DNA of 64,000 bases from Flavimaribacter sp039888615 (GTDB taxonomy: Bacteria; Pseudomonadota; Alphaproteobacteria; Rhizobiales; Rhizobiaceae). Location: the NCBI GenBank assembly GCA_039888615.1, contig JBDQQS010000006.1; one strand, written 5' to 3'. Below the pieces are notes generated by a model. It searched no databases. It was not told where the DNA came from and worked only from the letters and a program-made list of their open reading frames with translations. The translations under genes were made by a program, and so were the position numbers. Below, one piece after another: positions 51,663 to 60,371 of this stretch. Position 1 is the first letter of the stretch, and each line of letters opens with the position of its first letter.

Positions 51663-52631
51663 TCAGATCACGCCCGCCGTCTTCAGCTTTGCGAGATGTT
51701 CGGAATCAACCCCCAGTTCGCCTAAGACTGCCTCCGTATCGCCGCCGAGCGTGGAGGGCGGGGTTTGCGGTCCGACGCTTTCGCCATTTACGCGGAAGCT
51801 CATGTTCGGAACATGGATCGGTCCCTCGTAGCCGTCGACGCGGATGTCGCTTGTAAGTTCGCGCGCCTGGATTTGCGGCTCGCCCAGCGTCTCGTCCAAC
51901 CTGCGCACGCGGGCGGCCGGCACGTCCGCCTGTTCAAGCACACCTTCCCAGTGGTCGGCCGACATTGTCAGGAAGGTGGCTTCCAGAGTCGCGCGCAGGC
52001 TCGCACCGTTCTCCCGTCGATCGAGCGGCGATTTCCAATGCGAATCTTCGAGAATATCCGGGCGTCCGATTGCGCGGCAGAGCTTGCCAGACTGCGCTTC
52101 ATTGTTGGCGGCGAGCATCAGCATTCCGTCCGCCGTTTCGAATGCGCCGGAAGAGGGACTGGCGCTCCACGCTTCGTTGCCGTTTTGCGAAGGGACCCAG
52201 TCTGTCGTCATGTTCTGCGTGATGAGCGAGGCCATCAGCATCAGCGCGGTGTCGAGCATGGCGACATCGATCTGGACGGCGTTTCCGGTGCGCCTCATTT
52301 CCATCAATCCGGCTGTCACGGCCATGGCCGCGTTCATGCCGGTTGCGAAGTCGACATAGGGCGCGCCGACCTTGGTTGGTCCGTCGCCAGGCTTGCCGGT
52401 TGTCAGCATGATACCGCACATGCCCTGGATGACGTGATCATAGGCCGGCCTGCGGCTCATCGGACCGTTCTGGCCATAGGCCGAAATCGAGCAATACACG
52501 ATGTCCTTGCGAATGGCGCGCACCGCCTCGAAGCCGAGGCCGAGCCTTTCGGCGACGCCTGGCTTTTCGATCTTGATGACATCGGCGCCCAATGTTTTCG
52601 CCATAGCGAGCATGACGAAGGAGGTGTCCAT
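51663..52631 (-). pseudogene. Deleted CaiB/BaiF CoA-transferase remnant
   Basis: The C-terminal three quarters of a CaiB/BaiF family CoA-transferase. The LGADVIKIEKPG segment of the family is joined directly to VAERLGLGFEAVRAI, whereas intact members have about 60 residues between these parts. The break lies near 52556. The N-terminal about 20 residues are also missing: beyond about 52605 the frame runs antisense into a TRAP DctM fragment. The catalytic-type Asp in PAYDHVIQGM is still present. With the CoA-binding Rossmann part gone, the product is unlikely to work. A 322-residue ORF from an ATG at 52631 remains open, so the decay is by deletion and not by stop codons. Confidence 0.75.
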
Positions 52632-52740
52632 GTACGATATTTTTCGCGGCGTCTTCCCGTTCTGGATCGCGTTTCTGATTCTTATCGGCCTGATCGTGCT
52701 GTTTCCCCAGATCAGCCTTTTCCTGCCTTCGCTGATGTGA
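52630..52740 (+). pseudogene. C-terminal fragment of a TRAP large permease (DctM)
   Basis: The last 36 residues match the end of DctM proteins: a YDIFRGVFPFW segment, one hydrophobic helix and the terminal FPQISLFLPSLM. The rest of the gene is gone and the fragment abuts the antisense CaiB remnant. An AAGGAGGT sequence and an ATG happen to precede it (52616-52632), so a 36-residue membrane peptide could in principle be made. I read it as the scar of a deletion that removed a second TRAP operon. Confidence 0.65.
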
Positions 52741-52887
52741 GTGTCGTCAGCTGGACCCCGCATCGGTTGACTTTGCGCCAAACACAGTCATACCGATGCC
52801 TTGCTCCGAAAGCTGGATCCGCGTTGTCCGATTTCGGATATGAACATAGTCGGATTCCAAACGTCGAGAACCCAGGAGGAGAAAGTT

Positions 52888-54072
52888 ATGAGAGAAGCAG
52901 TTATCGTCAGCACGGCCAGAACCGGCATTGGCAAAGCTTTTCGCGGCAGCCTCAATGCAACGAAATCGCCAACGCTGACCGGCCACGTTCTCAACAAGGC
53001 GATCGAACGCGCTGGCGTCGAGCGCGATGAAATCGAGGATTTCGTGCTGGGATCGGTTCTGTGCGCCGGAACAGCAGGCAATAATCTTGCGCGTACATCG
53101 GTGTTCGCCGCCAATCTGTCGAGCAGCGTTTCCGGCCAGACGATGGACCGGCAATGTGCATCCGGACTGATGGCGATTTCGACGGCGGCCAAACAGGTCA
53201 TGATCGACGGCATGGACGTTGTCGCAGCCGGTGGACAGGAAAATATCTCGGCCGTCCAGGAAAAATTCTTCACCTGGGTGCAGGAGACGAAGGACCCGAA
53301 CGTGACGGCGCATGTGCAGCACGCCTATATGCCGATGCTGCAAACCGCTGAATTCGTCGCGAAGAAATACAATGTCAGCCGCGATGCACAGGACGCATAC
53401 GCGCTTTCATCGCAGCAGCGCACGGCCGCCGCCCAGGAAAAGGGCCTTTTCAAGAACGAGATCGTTCCCTTCACAACAACGATGCTGGTCAAAGACCGGG
53501 AAACCGGCGAGCTCTCCGAGCGAGAAGTCACGCTCGAAGGCGACGAAGGCAACCGGCCGCAGACGACGCTCGCGGATCTTGAAAATCTCAATCCTGTGAT
53601 CGAAGGCGGCGTGATCACCGCCGGAAACGCAAGCCAGCTCTCGGACGGCGCCTCTGCTTGCGTTATCATGGAATCGAAACTCGCTGAAAAGCGCGGCCTC
53701 GAGCCGCTGGGCGTCTATCGCGGCATGATGGTCGCCGGATGTCCTCCGGAGGAAATGGGCATTGGCCCGATATATGCGGTTCCAAAACTGCTCAAGCAGC
53801 ATGGATTGACCGTGGACGATATCGGCCTGTGGGAACTGAACGAAGCGTTCGCCGTACAGGCGCTCTACTGCCGTGACCATCTGGGCATCGATCCGGCGAT
53901 CTACAACGTCAATGGCGGCGGCATTTCCATCGGTCATCCCTACGGAATGACGGGCGCGCGACTGGTGGGCCACGCACTGCTTGAAGGCAAGAGGCGAGGC
54001 GTCAAATATGTCGTGGTGACCATGTGCGTCGGCGGCGGCATGGGCGCAGCCGGGCTGTTCGAGGTCAACTGA
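52888..54072 (+). CDS. Thiolase family acetyl-CoA acyltransferase
   Basis: A 394-residue biosynthetic/degradative thiolase. The active Cys90 lies in DRQCASG; the second half has GHPYGMTGAR with the catalytic His near 350 and the C-terminal Cys in VTMCVGGGMGAAG near 381. AGGAGG precedes the ATG at 52888. It forms a pair with the SDR at 54089 and follows the CoA-transferase scar, so the two probably belonged to an acyl-CoA degradation operon that has lost its front part. Confidence 0.9.
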   Translation: MREAVIVSTARTGIGKAFRGSLNATKSPTLTGHVLNKAIERAGVERDEIEDFVLGSVLCAGTAGNNLARTSVFAANLSSSVSGQTMDRQCASGLMAISTAAKQVMIDGMDVVAAGGQENISAVQEKFFTWVQETKDPNVTAHVQHAYMPMLQTAEFVAKKYNVSRDAQDAYALSSQQRTAAAQEKGLFKNEIVPFTTTMLVKDRETGELSEREVTLEGDEGNRPQTTLADLENLNPVIEGGVITAGNASQLSDGASACVIMESKLAEKRGLEPLGVYRGMMVAGCPPEEMGIGPIYAVPKLLKQHGLTVDDIGLWELNEAFAVQALYCRDHLGIDPAIYNVNGGGISIGHPYGMTGARLVGHALLEGKRRGVKYVVVTMCVGGGMGAAGLFEVN

Positions 54073-54088
54073 TCTACAGGAGAATAGA

Positions 54089-54955
54089 ATGAATCTCAGC
54101 GACCGAATCGCCATCATTACCGGCGCCGGGGGCGGTCTCGGTCGCTGCCACGCCCTGCTGGCGGCCCGCCTGGGCGCCAAGGTCCTCGTCAACGACATGA
54201 ACGGCGAGAACGCCGAGCGTGTCGCAGAGGAAATCAGGGAGGCGGGCGGTGTGGCGACCGGTATCGCCGCTTCCGTAACGAACGAGGCTGCGGTCGCGGA
54301 GATGGCCGAACGCGCGCTATCCGACTGGGGCCGCATCGACATCCTCGTCAACAATGCCGGCATCCTCAGGGACAAGAGCTTTGCGAAGATGGATATTGCG
54401 GATTTCCGTCTGGTGATGGACGTTCATCTCATGGGGGCCGTTATCTGCACGAATGCGGTGTGGGAGACGATGCGCCAGCAGAACTACGGCCGTGTCGTCT
54501 TCACGACGTCTTCCAGCGGTCTTTTCGGCAATTTCGGGCAATCCAACTACGGCGCCGCCAAGATGGCGCTGGTCGGCTTGATGCAGACCCTGGCGCTGGA
54601 AGGGGCGAATTACGGCATCCGGGTCAATTGCCTGGCGCCGACGGCTGCGACGCCGATGACGGAAAACCTGCTTCCGCCGGACGTGATTGAAAAGATCGCA
54701 CCGGAACTGGTGAGCCCTGGCCTGATGGCGCTTGTCGGCGAGGACGCGCCCAACAAGACGATCCTGAGCACTGGCGCCGGCCACTATGCCCGCACCAATG
54801 TGAGCCTGACGAAAGGCGTCTATATCGGCGGGGGCGACGACGCCTCCGACGCTGTGCTTGCCCGCTGGGACGAGATAGGCGACCGGTCCGGCGATATCGT
54901 TCCGGGTCGTGGGTACGATCAGGTGGAACGAGAACTTAACAGCAGTTCGAAATAG
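54089..54955 (+). CDS. SDR family dehydrogenase, 3-hydroxyacyl-CoA-dehydrogenase-like
   Basis: A 288-residue short-chain dehydrogenase: TGAGGGLGRCHALL near residue 12, NNAG motif near 90, catalytic Ser in FTTSSSGLFG near 143 and YxxxK (YGAAK) near 155. The C-terminal extension and the LVNDMNGENAERVA opening resemble the 17-beta-HSD4/multifunctional-enzyme-2 type that acts on 3-hydroxyacyl-CoA. It pairs with the thiolase 16 bp upstream. Confidence 0.85.
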   Translation: MNLSDRIAIITGAGGGLGRCHALLAARLGAKVLVNDMNGENAERVAEEIREAGGVATGIAASVTNEAAVAEMAERALSDWGRIDILVNNAGILRDKSFAKMDIADFRLVMDVHLMGAVICTNAVWETMRQQNYGRVVFTTSSSGLFGNFGQSNYGAAKMALVGLMQTLALEGANYGIRVNCLAPTAATPMTENLLPPDVIEKIAPELVSPGLMALVGEDAPNKTILSTGAGHYARTNVSLTKGVYIGGGDDASDAVLARWDEIGDRSGDIVPGRGYDQVERELNSSSK

Positions 54956-55003
54956 TCAGGAATCTTTCGCGATCTGTTTCACTGGCGGATGAGGCAATGC
55001 GCT

Positions 55004-56014
55004 TCATTCGCCGGGTCGCGCTGTCGAGGACCGAATCTTCAGGGTCAGCTCCGCTTCGTAGGAGGATGACACCCGGGCGGGATCTTCCAGTTTTTCCAGA
55101 AGTTTGTGAACCGCTTCCTGCGCAATCCTTTCCGTCGGAATGGCAAGCGTCGTCAGTTCCGGACTGAGCACCCGTGCAAACTCGATATCGTTGAACCCGA
55201 CGACAGAGAGGTCGTCCGGTATCGCGCGACCCGCCTGGCGCGCGGCGCGATAGACTCCGGCGGCAAGCAGATCGTCATCGCAGACGATCGCGGTGATTGC
55301 CGGTTGGCGCACCAATTTCTGCGCGCCCGAAGTGGAAGCCTCGATCTCGAACGTCGCTCTGGAATGCCAGCCATTCCTGAATTCCAGTCCCAGATCGCGG
55401 AGCTTTTTCCGAAAATAGTCGAAGCGGCGCTTGAAGGTCACCTTTGGGTAAGCTGCGCTGAGATATCCAATGCCGGAATGTCCAAGGCCTGCAAGGTGCT
55501 CGACGACAGCGTCGATGCCGCTTTCGACGTTGATATCGACCGGCGAGCCAGAATTCTGTCCCTCGATGACCAGCACCTGGTCGGCGATCTCCGCCAGTCT
55601 CGGTTCGTCTTCGCTGTCGCTGGCGTAGACGATGGATCCGGCGATCATCCGGCCGCGGACCATGTCGATGATCCTCTCAACCCATTTCGGATCGTTTTGC
55701 GTGTCGATCAGCACCACCGCGTGGTCCGCCTGTCGGGCGGCCTTTTCGGCGGCGACGAAGATCTCGCCGAAAAAGGGCTGCTTAACATTGGGCACAGCGA
55801 GCGCAAGGATGTTGAGAACGCCCGTGCGCAGCATCCGCGCAGTCGCGTTGGGCCGGTATCCCAGCCTGTCCGCGACGGCCATGACATGGTCCCTGGTGCT
55901 GTCGGAGACGCGTCCCGCCGATTTTCCGGACATCACAAGGGACACCGTCGACTGTGAAACACCTGCAGCTTTCGCGACGGAATTGCTCGTAATTGGCGAT
56001 GGACCAGCTTTCAC
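55004..56014 (-). CDS. LacI family transcriptional regulator
   Basis: A 336-residue LacI/GalR repressor: helix-turn-helix (SNSVAKAAGVSQSTVSLVMSGK, about residues 10-31), hinge (YRPNATARMLRTG near 55) and a periplasmic-binding-like effector domain. The start is a GTG at 56014 preceded by AGAGG. It diverges from the PotD-like gene, and two similar GTCATACG...TTGAC motifs lie between them. Its effector is probably the substrate of the downstream importer or a breakdown product. Confidence 0.9.
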   Translation of the reverse strand: MKAGPSPITSNSVAKAAGVSQSTVSLVMSGKSAGRVSDSTRDHVMAVADRLGYRPNATARMLRTGVLNILALAVPNVKQPFFGEIFVAAEKAARQADHAVVLIDTQNDPKWVERIIDMVRGRMIAGSIVYASDSEDEPRLAEIADQVLVIEGQNSGSPVDINVESGIDAVVEHLAGLGHSGIGYLSAAYPKVTFKRRFDYFRKKLRDLGLEFRNGWHSRATFEIEASTSGAQKLVRQPAITAIVCDDDLLAAGVYRAARQAGRAIPDDLSVVGFNDIEFARVLSPELTTLAIPTERIAQEAVHKLLEKLEDPARVSSSYEAELTLKIRSSTARPGE

Positions 56015-56034
56015 AACACACCTCTCTGTGATTC

Positions 56035-56093
56035 GTCATACGTAGTATTGACACGGAATTCAACATGCGAGATGGTTAGTCATACGATTGACT
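56035..56093. promoter_or_regulatory. Two LacI-type operator candidates
   Basis: GTCATACG-TAGT-ATTGAC (56035-56052) and AGTCATACGATTGACT (56078-56093) share the GTCATACG and ATTGAC half-sites; the first has four extra bases in the middle. The second is a near-palindrome centred on CG, the usual LacI-family operator form. They lie in the 113-bp divergent promoter. Confidence 0.6.
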
Positions 56094-56127
56094 TGATCGA
56101 TCCAACACAGCAATGGGGAACCCGCAA

Positions 56128-57153
56128 ATGCCTCTTTCATTTACAATTCGCATACTCGCCGCCGTGCTCGCCGTCGGTACTGCGGCGGCGCCGGCAATCG
56201 CCGAGGACACGACTCTGGTCTGGGTCGACGGCGGCGGCGCCTACCATGACACCGTACAGACACGGGTGCTCGACCCCTGGCAGGAAGAGACCGGAAACAA
56301 GGTGGTTTCCGTCGCCGGGACCGACAACGCCAAGCTCCGCGCCATGGTGGAAGCGGGCCGGGTCGTCTGGGATGTCTACAATGGCGACAATTCCTGGGGC
56401 ACCGACGCCGATGGAGAATGGCTGGTTCCGATCGACTATTCGGTGGTGCCGAAGGACGAGATCATTCCGGGCTTTGCGTCTACCTATCGTGTCGCGAACA
56501 TGATCTATTCGATCCAGCTTGCCTACAACACGGATCAAGTGACGACAAAGCCCGAAGGCTGGGCCGATTTCTTCGATCTGGAGAAGTATCCGGGCAAACG
56601 GGCGGTGATGGACTATTCGGTCGGCGGAATCTTCGAAATCGCGCTTCTCGCCGACGGCGTGAAGCCCGACTCGCTTTATCCGCTGGACATTGACCGCGCG
56701 ATCGCCAAGCTGGACACCATAAAGCCGTCCCTCGTCTTCTGGCAGAGCGGCGCCCAGTCCGAGGAACTGGTCGGATCCGGTGAAGTTGCGATGGTCATGA
56801 CCTACAATGCGCGCGCCTATGACGCCAAGGTCGCGCTGGAAATGCCGGTGGACTACATTTTCGAGGAGCAGATCCTCGCCGCCGCCTATCTGACCGTGCC
56901 CAAGGGATCGAAGAATGTCGACGAAGCCATGAAACTGATCGCGTTTGCCGTCAGCAAGCCCATCAACGAGACCATGAGCGCGGATCTGCCGCTCGGACCT
57001 TCGAACGTCAACGCATCGCCCAATCCGGAGATGGCGCCTGATCTTCCCTCCAGCCACCTCGACAAGCCCTATGCGGTTTTCGATGATCAGTGGATCGCCG
57101 CGAATTCGAAGATGATCGAATCCCGCTATCAGGCCTGGAAAAGCGCCCAGTGA
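56128..57153 (+). CDS. Polyamine-type ABC transporter substrate-binding protein
   Basis: A 341-residue periplasmic receptor of the PotD/PotF-like extracellular solute-binding group. Signal: PLSFTIRILAAVLAVGTAAAPAIA, then EDTTLVWVDGGGAYHDTVQT. The VRAYD-type pattern and FWQSGAQSEELVGSGEVAMVMTY segment are typical. An ATG at 56113 is an alternative start. It leads an operon with two permeases, an ATPase, a deaminase-like enzyme and an SAHH-like protein. Confidence 0.88.
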   Translation: MPLSFTIRILAAVLAVGTAAAPAIAEDTTLVWVDGGGAYHDTVQTRVLDPWQEETGNKVVSVAGTDNAKLRAMVEAGRVVWDVYNGDNSWGTDADGEWLVPIDYSVVPKDEIIPGFASTYRVANMIYSIQLAYNTDQVTTKPEGWADFFDLEKYPGKRAVMDYSVGGIFEIALLADGVKPDSLYPLDIDRAIAKLDTIKPSLVFWQSGAQSEELVGSGEVAMVMTYNARAYDAKVALEMPVDYIFEEQILAAAYLTVPKGSKNVDEAMKLIAFAVSKPINETMSADLPLGPSNVNASPNPEMAPDLPSSHLDKPYAVFDDQWIAANSKMIESRYQAWKSAQ

Positions 57154-58007
57154 CGACTGCCGTTCGCCCCGCAGCGAGAAGCTGGCCAGTACCGTTGCCC
57201 GACAGCATCGGCATCTGGCCGCTTCTCGCAGCGCTCCTTGTCTTCTTCATGCTTCCCGCAGCCTCGATCATTTCGAACAGCGTCACGGAACCCGAAAACG
57301 CCGGTCTGTCGAATTTTCGCGCGGTTCTGACCGACCCGACCTTCGCGATCTTTGCGATCAACACAGTTCGCACCGCCGTTCTCGTCTCGATCGTTTGCGC
57401 GGCGCTCGGATATTTCTACGCCTACGTCATGTACAGAAGCAGTCCCGGCGTGCGCGCCATTCTTGTTTTCTGCGCGCTCCTGCCGCTCTGCACCAGCCTG
57501 CTGGTGCGCAGCTTCGCCTGGACGGTCATTTTGAGGGATACGGGGATCGTGAACTGGATCCTGATCAATACGGGCGTCGTTTCGCAACCGGTGGGTTTGC
57601 TCAGAACGTCCTTCGCCGTCACAGTTGGCATGGCCCAGATCCTGCTGCCTTTCAGCATCTTTCCAGCCTATGTCAGCATGGCGCGGTTCGACGGCACGCT
57701 GTTGCGCGCCTCGCGCAGTCTCGGCGCCGGTCCGGTAAGGTCATTCCTCGAGGTTTTCTTTCCCGCGACGCGGGTCGGCCTTGTCGCCGGCACCGTCCTC
57801 GTTTTCGTGCTTAGCCTCGGTTATTTCATCACCCCGGTTCTGCTCGGTGGACCCGGAGACCAGCCGATCGCAGTGTTGATCGACGCGCAGGTCACCAGTC
57901 TGCTCGACTGGGGAGCCGCCGGAGCGATGTCGGCGATCGTCACCTTCTTTGTGCTTCTGTTTCTTGCCATCGGATGGCGAGCCGTCAGCAGGATTTTCTT
58001 CGCCTGA
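57150..58007 (+). CDS. Polyamine-type ABC transporter permease (PotB-like)
   Basis: A 285-residue permease with six hydrophobic helices and the coupling loop RASRSLGAGPVRSFLEVFFPAT near residue 190. The start is a GTG at 57150 that overlaps the receptor stop (GTGA). The frame reaches 57090, but that part overlaps the previous gene. Confidence 0.88.
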   Translation: MTTAVRPAARSWPVPLPDSIGIWPLLAALLVFFMLPAASIISNSVTEPENAGLSNFRAVLTDPTFAIFAINTVRTAVLVSIVCAALGYFYAYVMYRSSPGVRAILVFCALLPLCTSLLVRSFAWTVILRDTGIVNWILINTGVVSQPVGLLRTSFAVTVGMAQILLPFSIFPAYVSMARFDGTLLRASRSLGAGPVRSFLEVFFPATRVGLVAGTVLVFVLSLGYFITPVLLGGPGDQPIAVLIDAQVTSLLDWGAAGAMSAIVTFFVLLFLAIGWRAVSRIFFA

Positions 58008-58816
58008 TGAAGACTTCATCCACATCGCAAATCCGGAAGGCGTCGGGATATCGCAGTCTCGTGACCTCCCTCCTGATGACGCCGATTCTGATCATTCTGC
58101 TTGCGCCATCGCTGATCATCATTCCGATGAGCTTTACGAAAGTGCCGTTCCTCTCCTGGCCGCCGAAAGGCTTCAGCGCCAAGTGGTATGCGCGCCTGTT
58201 CGACAGCCCGGAATGGCTGGCGAGTCTTTGGCATAGTGTCGAAGTGGCTTTGTTGTCCACGATCATCGCCGTGCTGCTTGGCGTTCCGGCCGGCGTCAGT
58301 CTTGCCTTGAAACAATGGCCTGGAAAACAGTTCGTGCTCGCTCTCATCATCACGCCGCTCGTGGTGCCTACCATTGTGGTCGGGATCGGCATGTACAAGA
58401 TTTACGCCTGGCTGGGGCTTTTCGACCGGTCGGGACTTGTGGCCGCCCATGTCATGATCGGAGTTCCCCTTGTCGTGGTCACGACCATGTCGGCGGCGCG
58501 TCAGGTCAATCCGGTTCTGCTGCGGGCGGCGCGAAGCCTGGGCGCCGGACCGGTGTCCACATTCTTCCGTGTAACACTGCCGATCATTTCGTCCGGCGTC
58601 CTGTCGGGAGCCGTGTTCGCCTTCGTGAGTTCGTGGGACGAGGTCGTGATCGCAAAGTTCCTCTCGAGCCCGACCTACGAGACAGCGCCGGTGCGCATGT
58701 GGGCGCAGATTACCGAGCGTGTCGACCCCACCGTGGCGGCTGTTTCCAGCATTCTCTTCGCCGCAGCGCTGCTGCTTATGATCAGCCTGATGGTTGTCGA
58801 AAGGGTCAGACGATGA
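58007..58816 (+). CDS. Polyamine-type ABC transporter permease (PotC-like)
   Basis: A 269-residue permease with about six helices; the coupling loop RAARSLGAGPVSTFFRVTLPII near residue 178 resembles that of its partner. The ATG at 58007 overlaps the previous stop as TGATG. It pairs with the PotB-like subunit. Confidence 0.88.
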   Translation: MKTSSTSQIRKASGYRSLVTSLLMTPILIILLAPSLIIIPMSFTKVPFLSWPPKGFSAKWYARLFDSPEWLASLWHSVEVALLSTIIAVLLGVPAGVSLALKQWPGKQFVLALIITPLVVPTIVVGIGMYKIYAWLGLFDRSGLVAAHVMIGVPLVVVTTMSAARQVNPVLLRAARSLGAGPVSTFFRVTLPIISSGVLSGAVFAFVSSWDEVVIAKFLSSPTYETAPVRMWAQITERVDPTVAAVSSILFAAALLLMISLMVVERVRR

Positions 58817-59895
58817 AAGCCGGCTCTTCCGCCAAGAGCATAAAGCTCGAAAGCGTTCGCAAAAGTTACGGCTCCCAAACCGTGCTCGACGACCTCAATC
58901 TGCACGTCGAACCGGGCGAATTCGTTTCCATGCTCGGACCGTCCGGTTCGGGCAAGACGACGGTGTTGAACCTTATTGCAGGATTCGACGATCCCGATGC
59001 CGGCAGCGTTCTGCTGGACGGACGAAACATGACCGGCATTGCGCCCGAACACCGCAATATCGGCGTGGTCTTCCAAAACTATTCCCTGTTTCCGCATATG
59101 AGCGTCGCCGAGAATATCGAGTTTCCGCTGCGCATGCGCGGCGTTTCGAAGGCTGAACGCCGGGAAGCGGTCGGCAGCGCCCTTTTTCTGGTCGCGCTCG
59201 ACGGGTTCGGAGACAGAAAACCGGAACAGCTCTCCGGCGGTCAGCAACAGCGGGTTGCGATTGCAAGGGCGGTCGTCTTCAATCCGGATGTGCTTCTGAT
59301 GGACGAACCGCTCGGCGCGCTGGATCGCAGGCTGCGCGGCGACTTGCAGCTTGAAATCAAGACGCTCCACGAAGAACTGGGCATCACTATTATCTACGTC
59401 ACGCACGATCAGGAGGAAGCACTCTCGATGAGCGACAGGGTGGTGGTGTTCAACAAGGGTCGTGTCGAGCAGGAAGGCAAGCCGCGGGAAGTATACCGGC
59501 GACCCGCGACGTTGTTTGTCGCCGATTTTCTGGGCGACTCGCTGTCGATCTCTGCGACGGCGTCTGGCGACAGCGTGACGCTGCGGGAACTGAACACGGA
59601 AGTTGCGATAAGCGGCCACGACCAGCGAGGTCCTGTCAGGCTGCTCTGGCGCTCCGACCACGTGTCTCTTGCCGGCGCTGCCGATCCGGGCGACCGGATC
59701 TTGTCCATGCCCGCCACGGTCGAAACAGTCGCCTATGCCGGTACGATCACGCGGATGCGGGTGAAAACGGCGACCGGGGATATCGGCGTCATAGAGGCGC
59801 CGGAAGACAGTGAGTTCGCCGCAGGAGACGCGATCGTGCTTGCGCTCGATCTGGACAAGGCGTCGCTGCTGCCGGCCGATAATGACAACACATGA
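58813..59895 (+). CDS. Polyamine-type ABC transporter ATP-binding protein (PotA-like)
   Basis: A 360-residue ATPase: Walker A GPSGSGKTT near residue 40, signature LSGGQQQR near 139, Walker B VLLMDEPLGALD near 159, and a C-terminal TOBE-type domain from about 270. The ATG at 58813 overlaps the previous stop (ATGA). Confidence 0.92.
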   Translation: MKAGSSAKSIKLESVRKSYGSQTVLDDLNLHVEPGEFVSMLGPSGSGKTTVLNLIAGFDDPDAGSVLLDGRNMTGIAPEHRNIGVVFQNYSLFPHMSVAENIEFPLRMRGVSKAERREAVGSALFLVALDGFGDRKPEQLSGGQQQRVAIARAVVFNPDVLLMDEPLGALDRRLRGDLQLEIKTLHEELGITIIYVTHDQEEALSMSDRVVVFNKGRVEQEGKPREVYRRPATLFVADFLGDSLSISATASGDSVTLRELNTEVAISGHDQRGPVRLLWRSDHVSLAGAADPGDRILSMPATVETVAYAGTITRMRVKTATGDIGVIEAPEDSEFAAGDAIVLALDLDKASLLPADNDNT

Positions 59896-59899
59896 CGGG

Positions 59900-60340
59900 A
59901 TGAGTGAAATGACCAGGATAAGTGATGAAGAGGTGAGGCGTCTGATCGCGGCGGCGACGGAAAGCCGCGAACACGCCTATGCGCCCTATAGCGGGCATAC
60001 GGTCGGCGCGGCGGTTCTCGACGCCGAAGGCGGTATTCACGCCGGATGCAATGTCGAATTCGTGACCCTGCAGCAGACGGTTCATGCCGAGCGGACGGCG
60101 ATCCTGAAGATGGTCGAAAGCGGCCAGCGGCAATTGCGCGCCGTCGCCGTCGTCGGACCCTATTCCGGGATTCCGTGCGCGGAATGCCGACAGGCGATCT
60201 GGGAGTTCGCCTGCGCCGACCCCACCGTGACGGTCGTCAGCGCACCGACGGACGGCGAGGTGGAACTGGTGGAATTCGGAGAGATCTATCCACGCCCCTA
60301 CGGTCCGGAGACCAAGAATATCGATCCGCGGAATTATTGA
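59900..60340 (+). CDS. Cytidine deaminase-like zinc enzyme
   Basis: A 146-residue enzyme of the cytidine deaminase fold. The zinc ligands are His62 (VHAERTAI, with catalytic Glu64), Cys93 and Cys96 (PCAECRQ). The short tetrameric family normally has Cys in the first position (CAE), so the HAE form is unusual for this length and is like the large E. coli-type enzymes. The NVE triplet of the ribose site is kept (GCNVEFVT), as is AYAPYSGHTVGAA. The exact start is unclear (ATGs at 59882, 59900 and 59909). It follows the transporter genes directly and precedes the SAHH-like gene, so it probably deaminates an imported nucleoside-like compound. Confidence 0.8.
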   Translation: MSEMTRISDEEVRRLIAAATESREHAYAPYSGHTVGAAVLDAEGGIHAGCNVEFVTLQQTVHAERTAILKMVESGQRQLRAVAVVGPYSGIPCAECRQAIWEFACADPTVTVVSAPTDGEVELVEFGEIYPRPYGPETKNIDPRNY

Positions 60341-60371
60341 CCCGGAAATGCATGCAGAAAAGGAAACAATA

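Noticed and set aside
52632..52781. N-terminal 50 residues of the long CaiB frame
   Set aside because: They are antisense to the DctM fragment and do not look like a CoA-transferase N-terminus.
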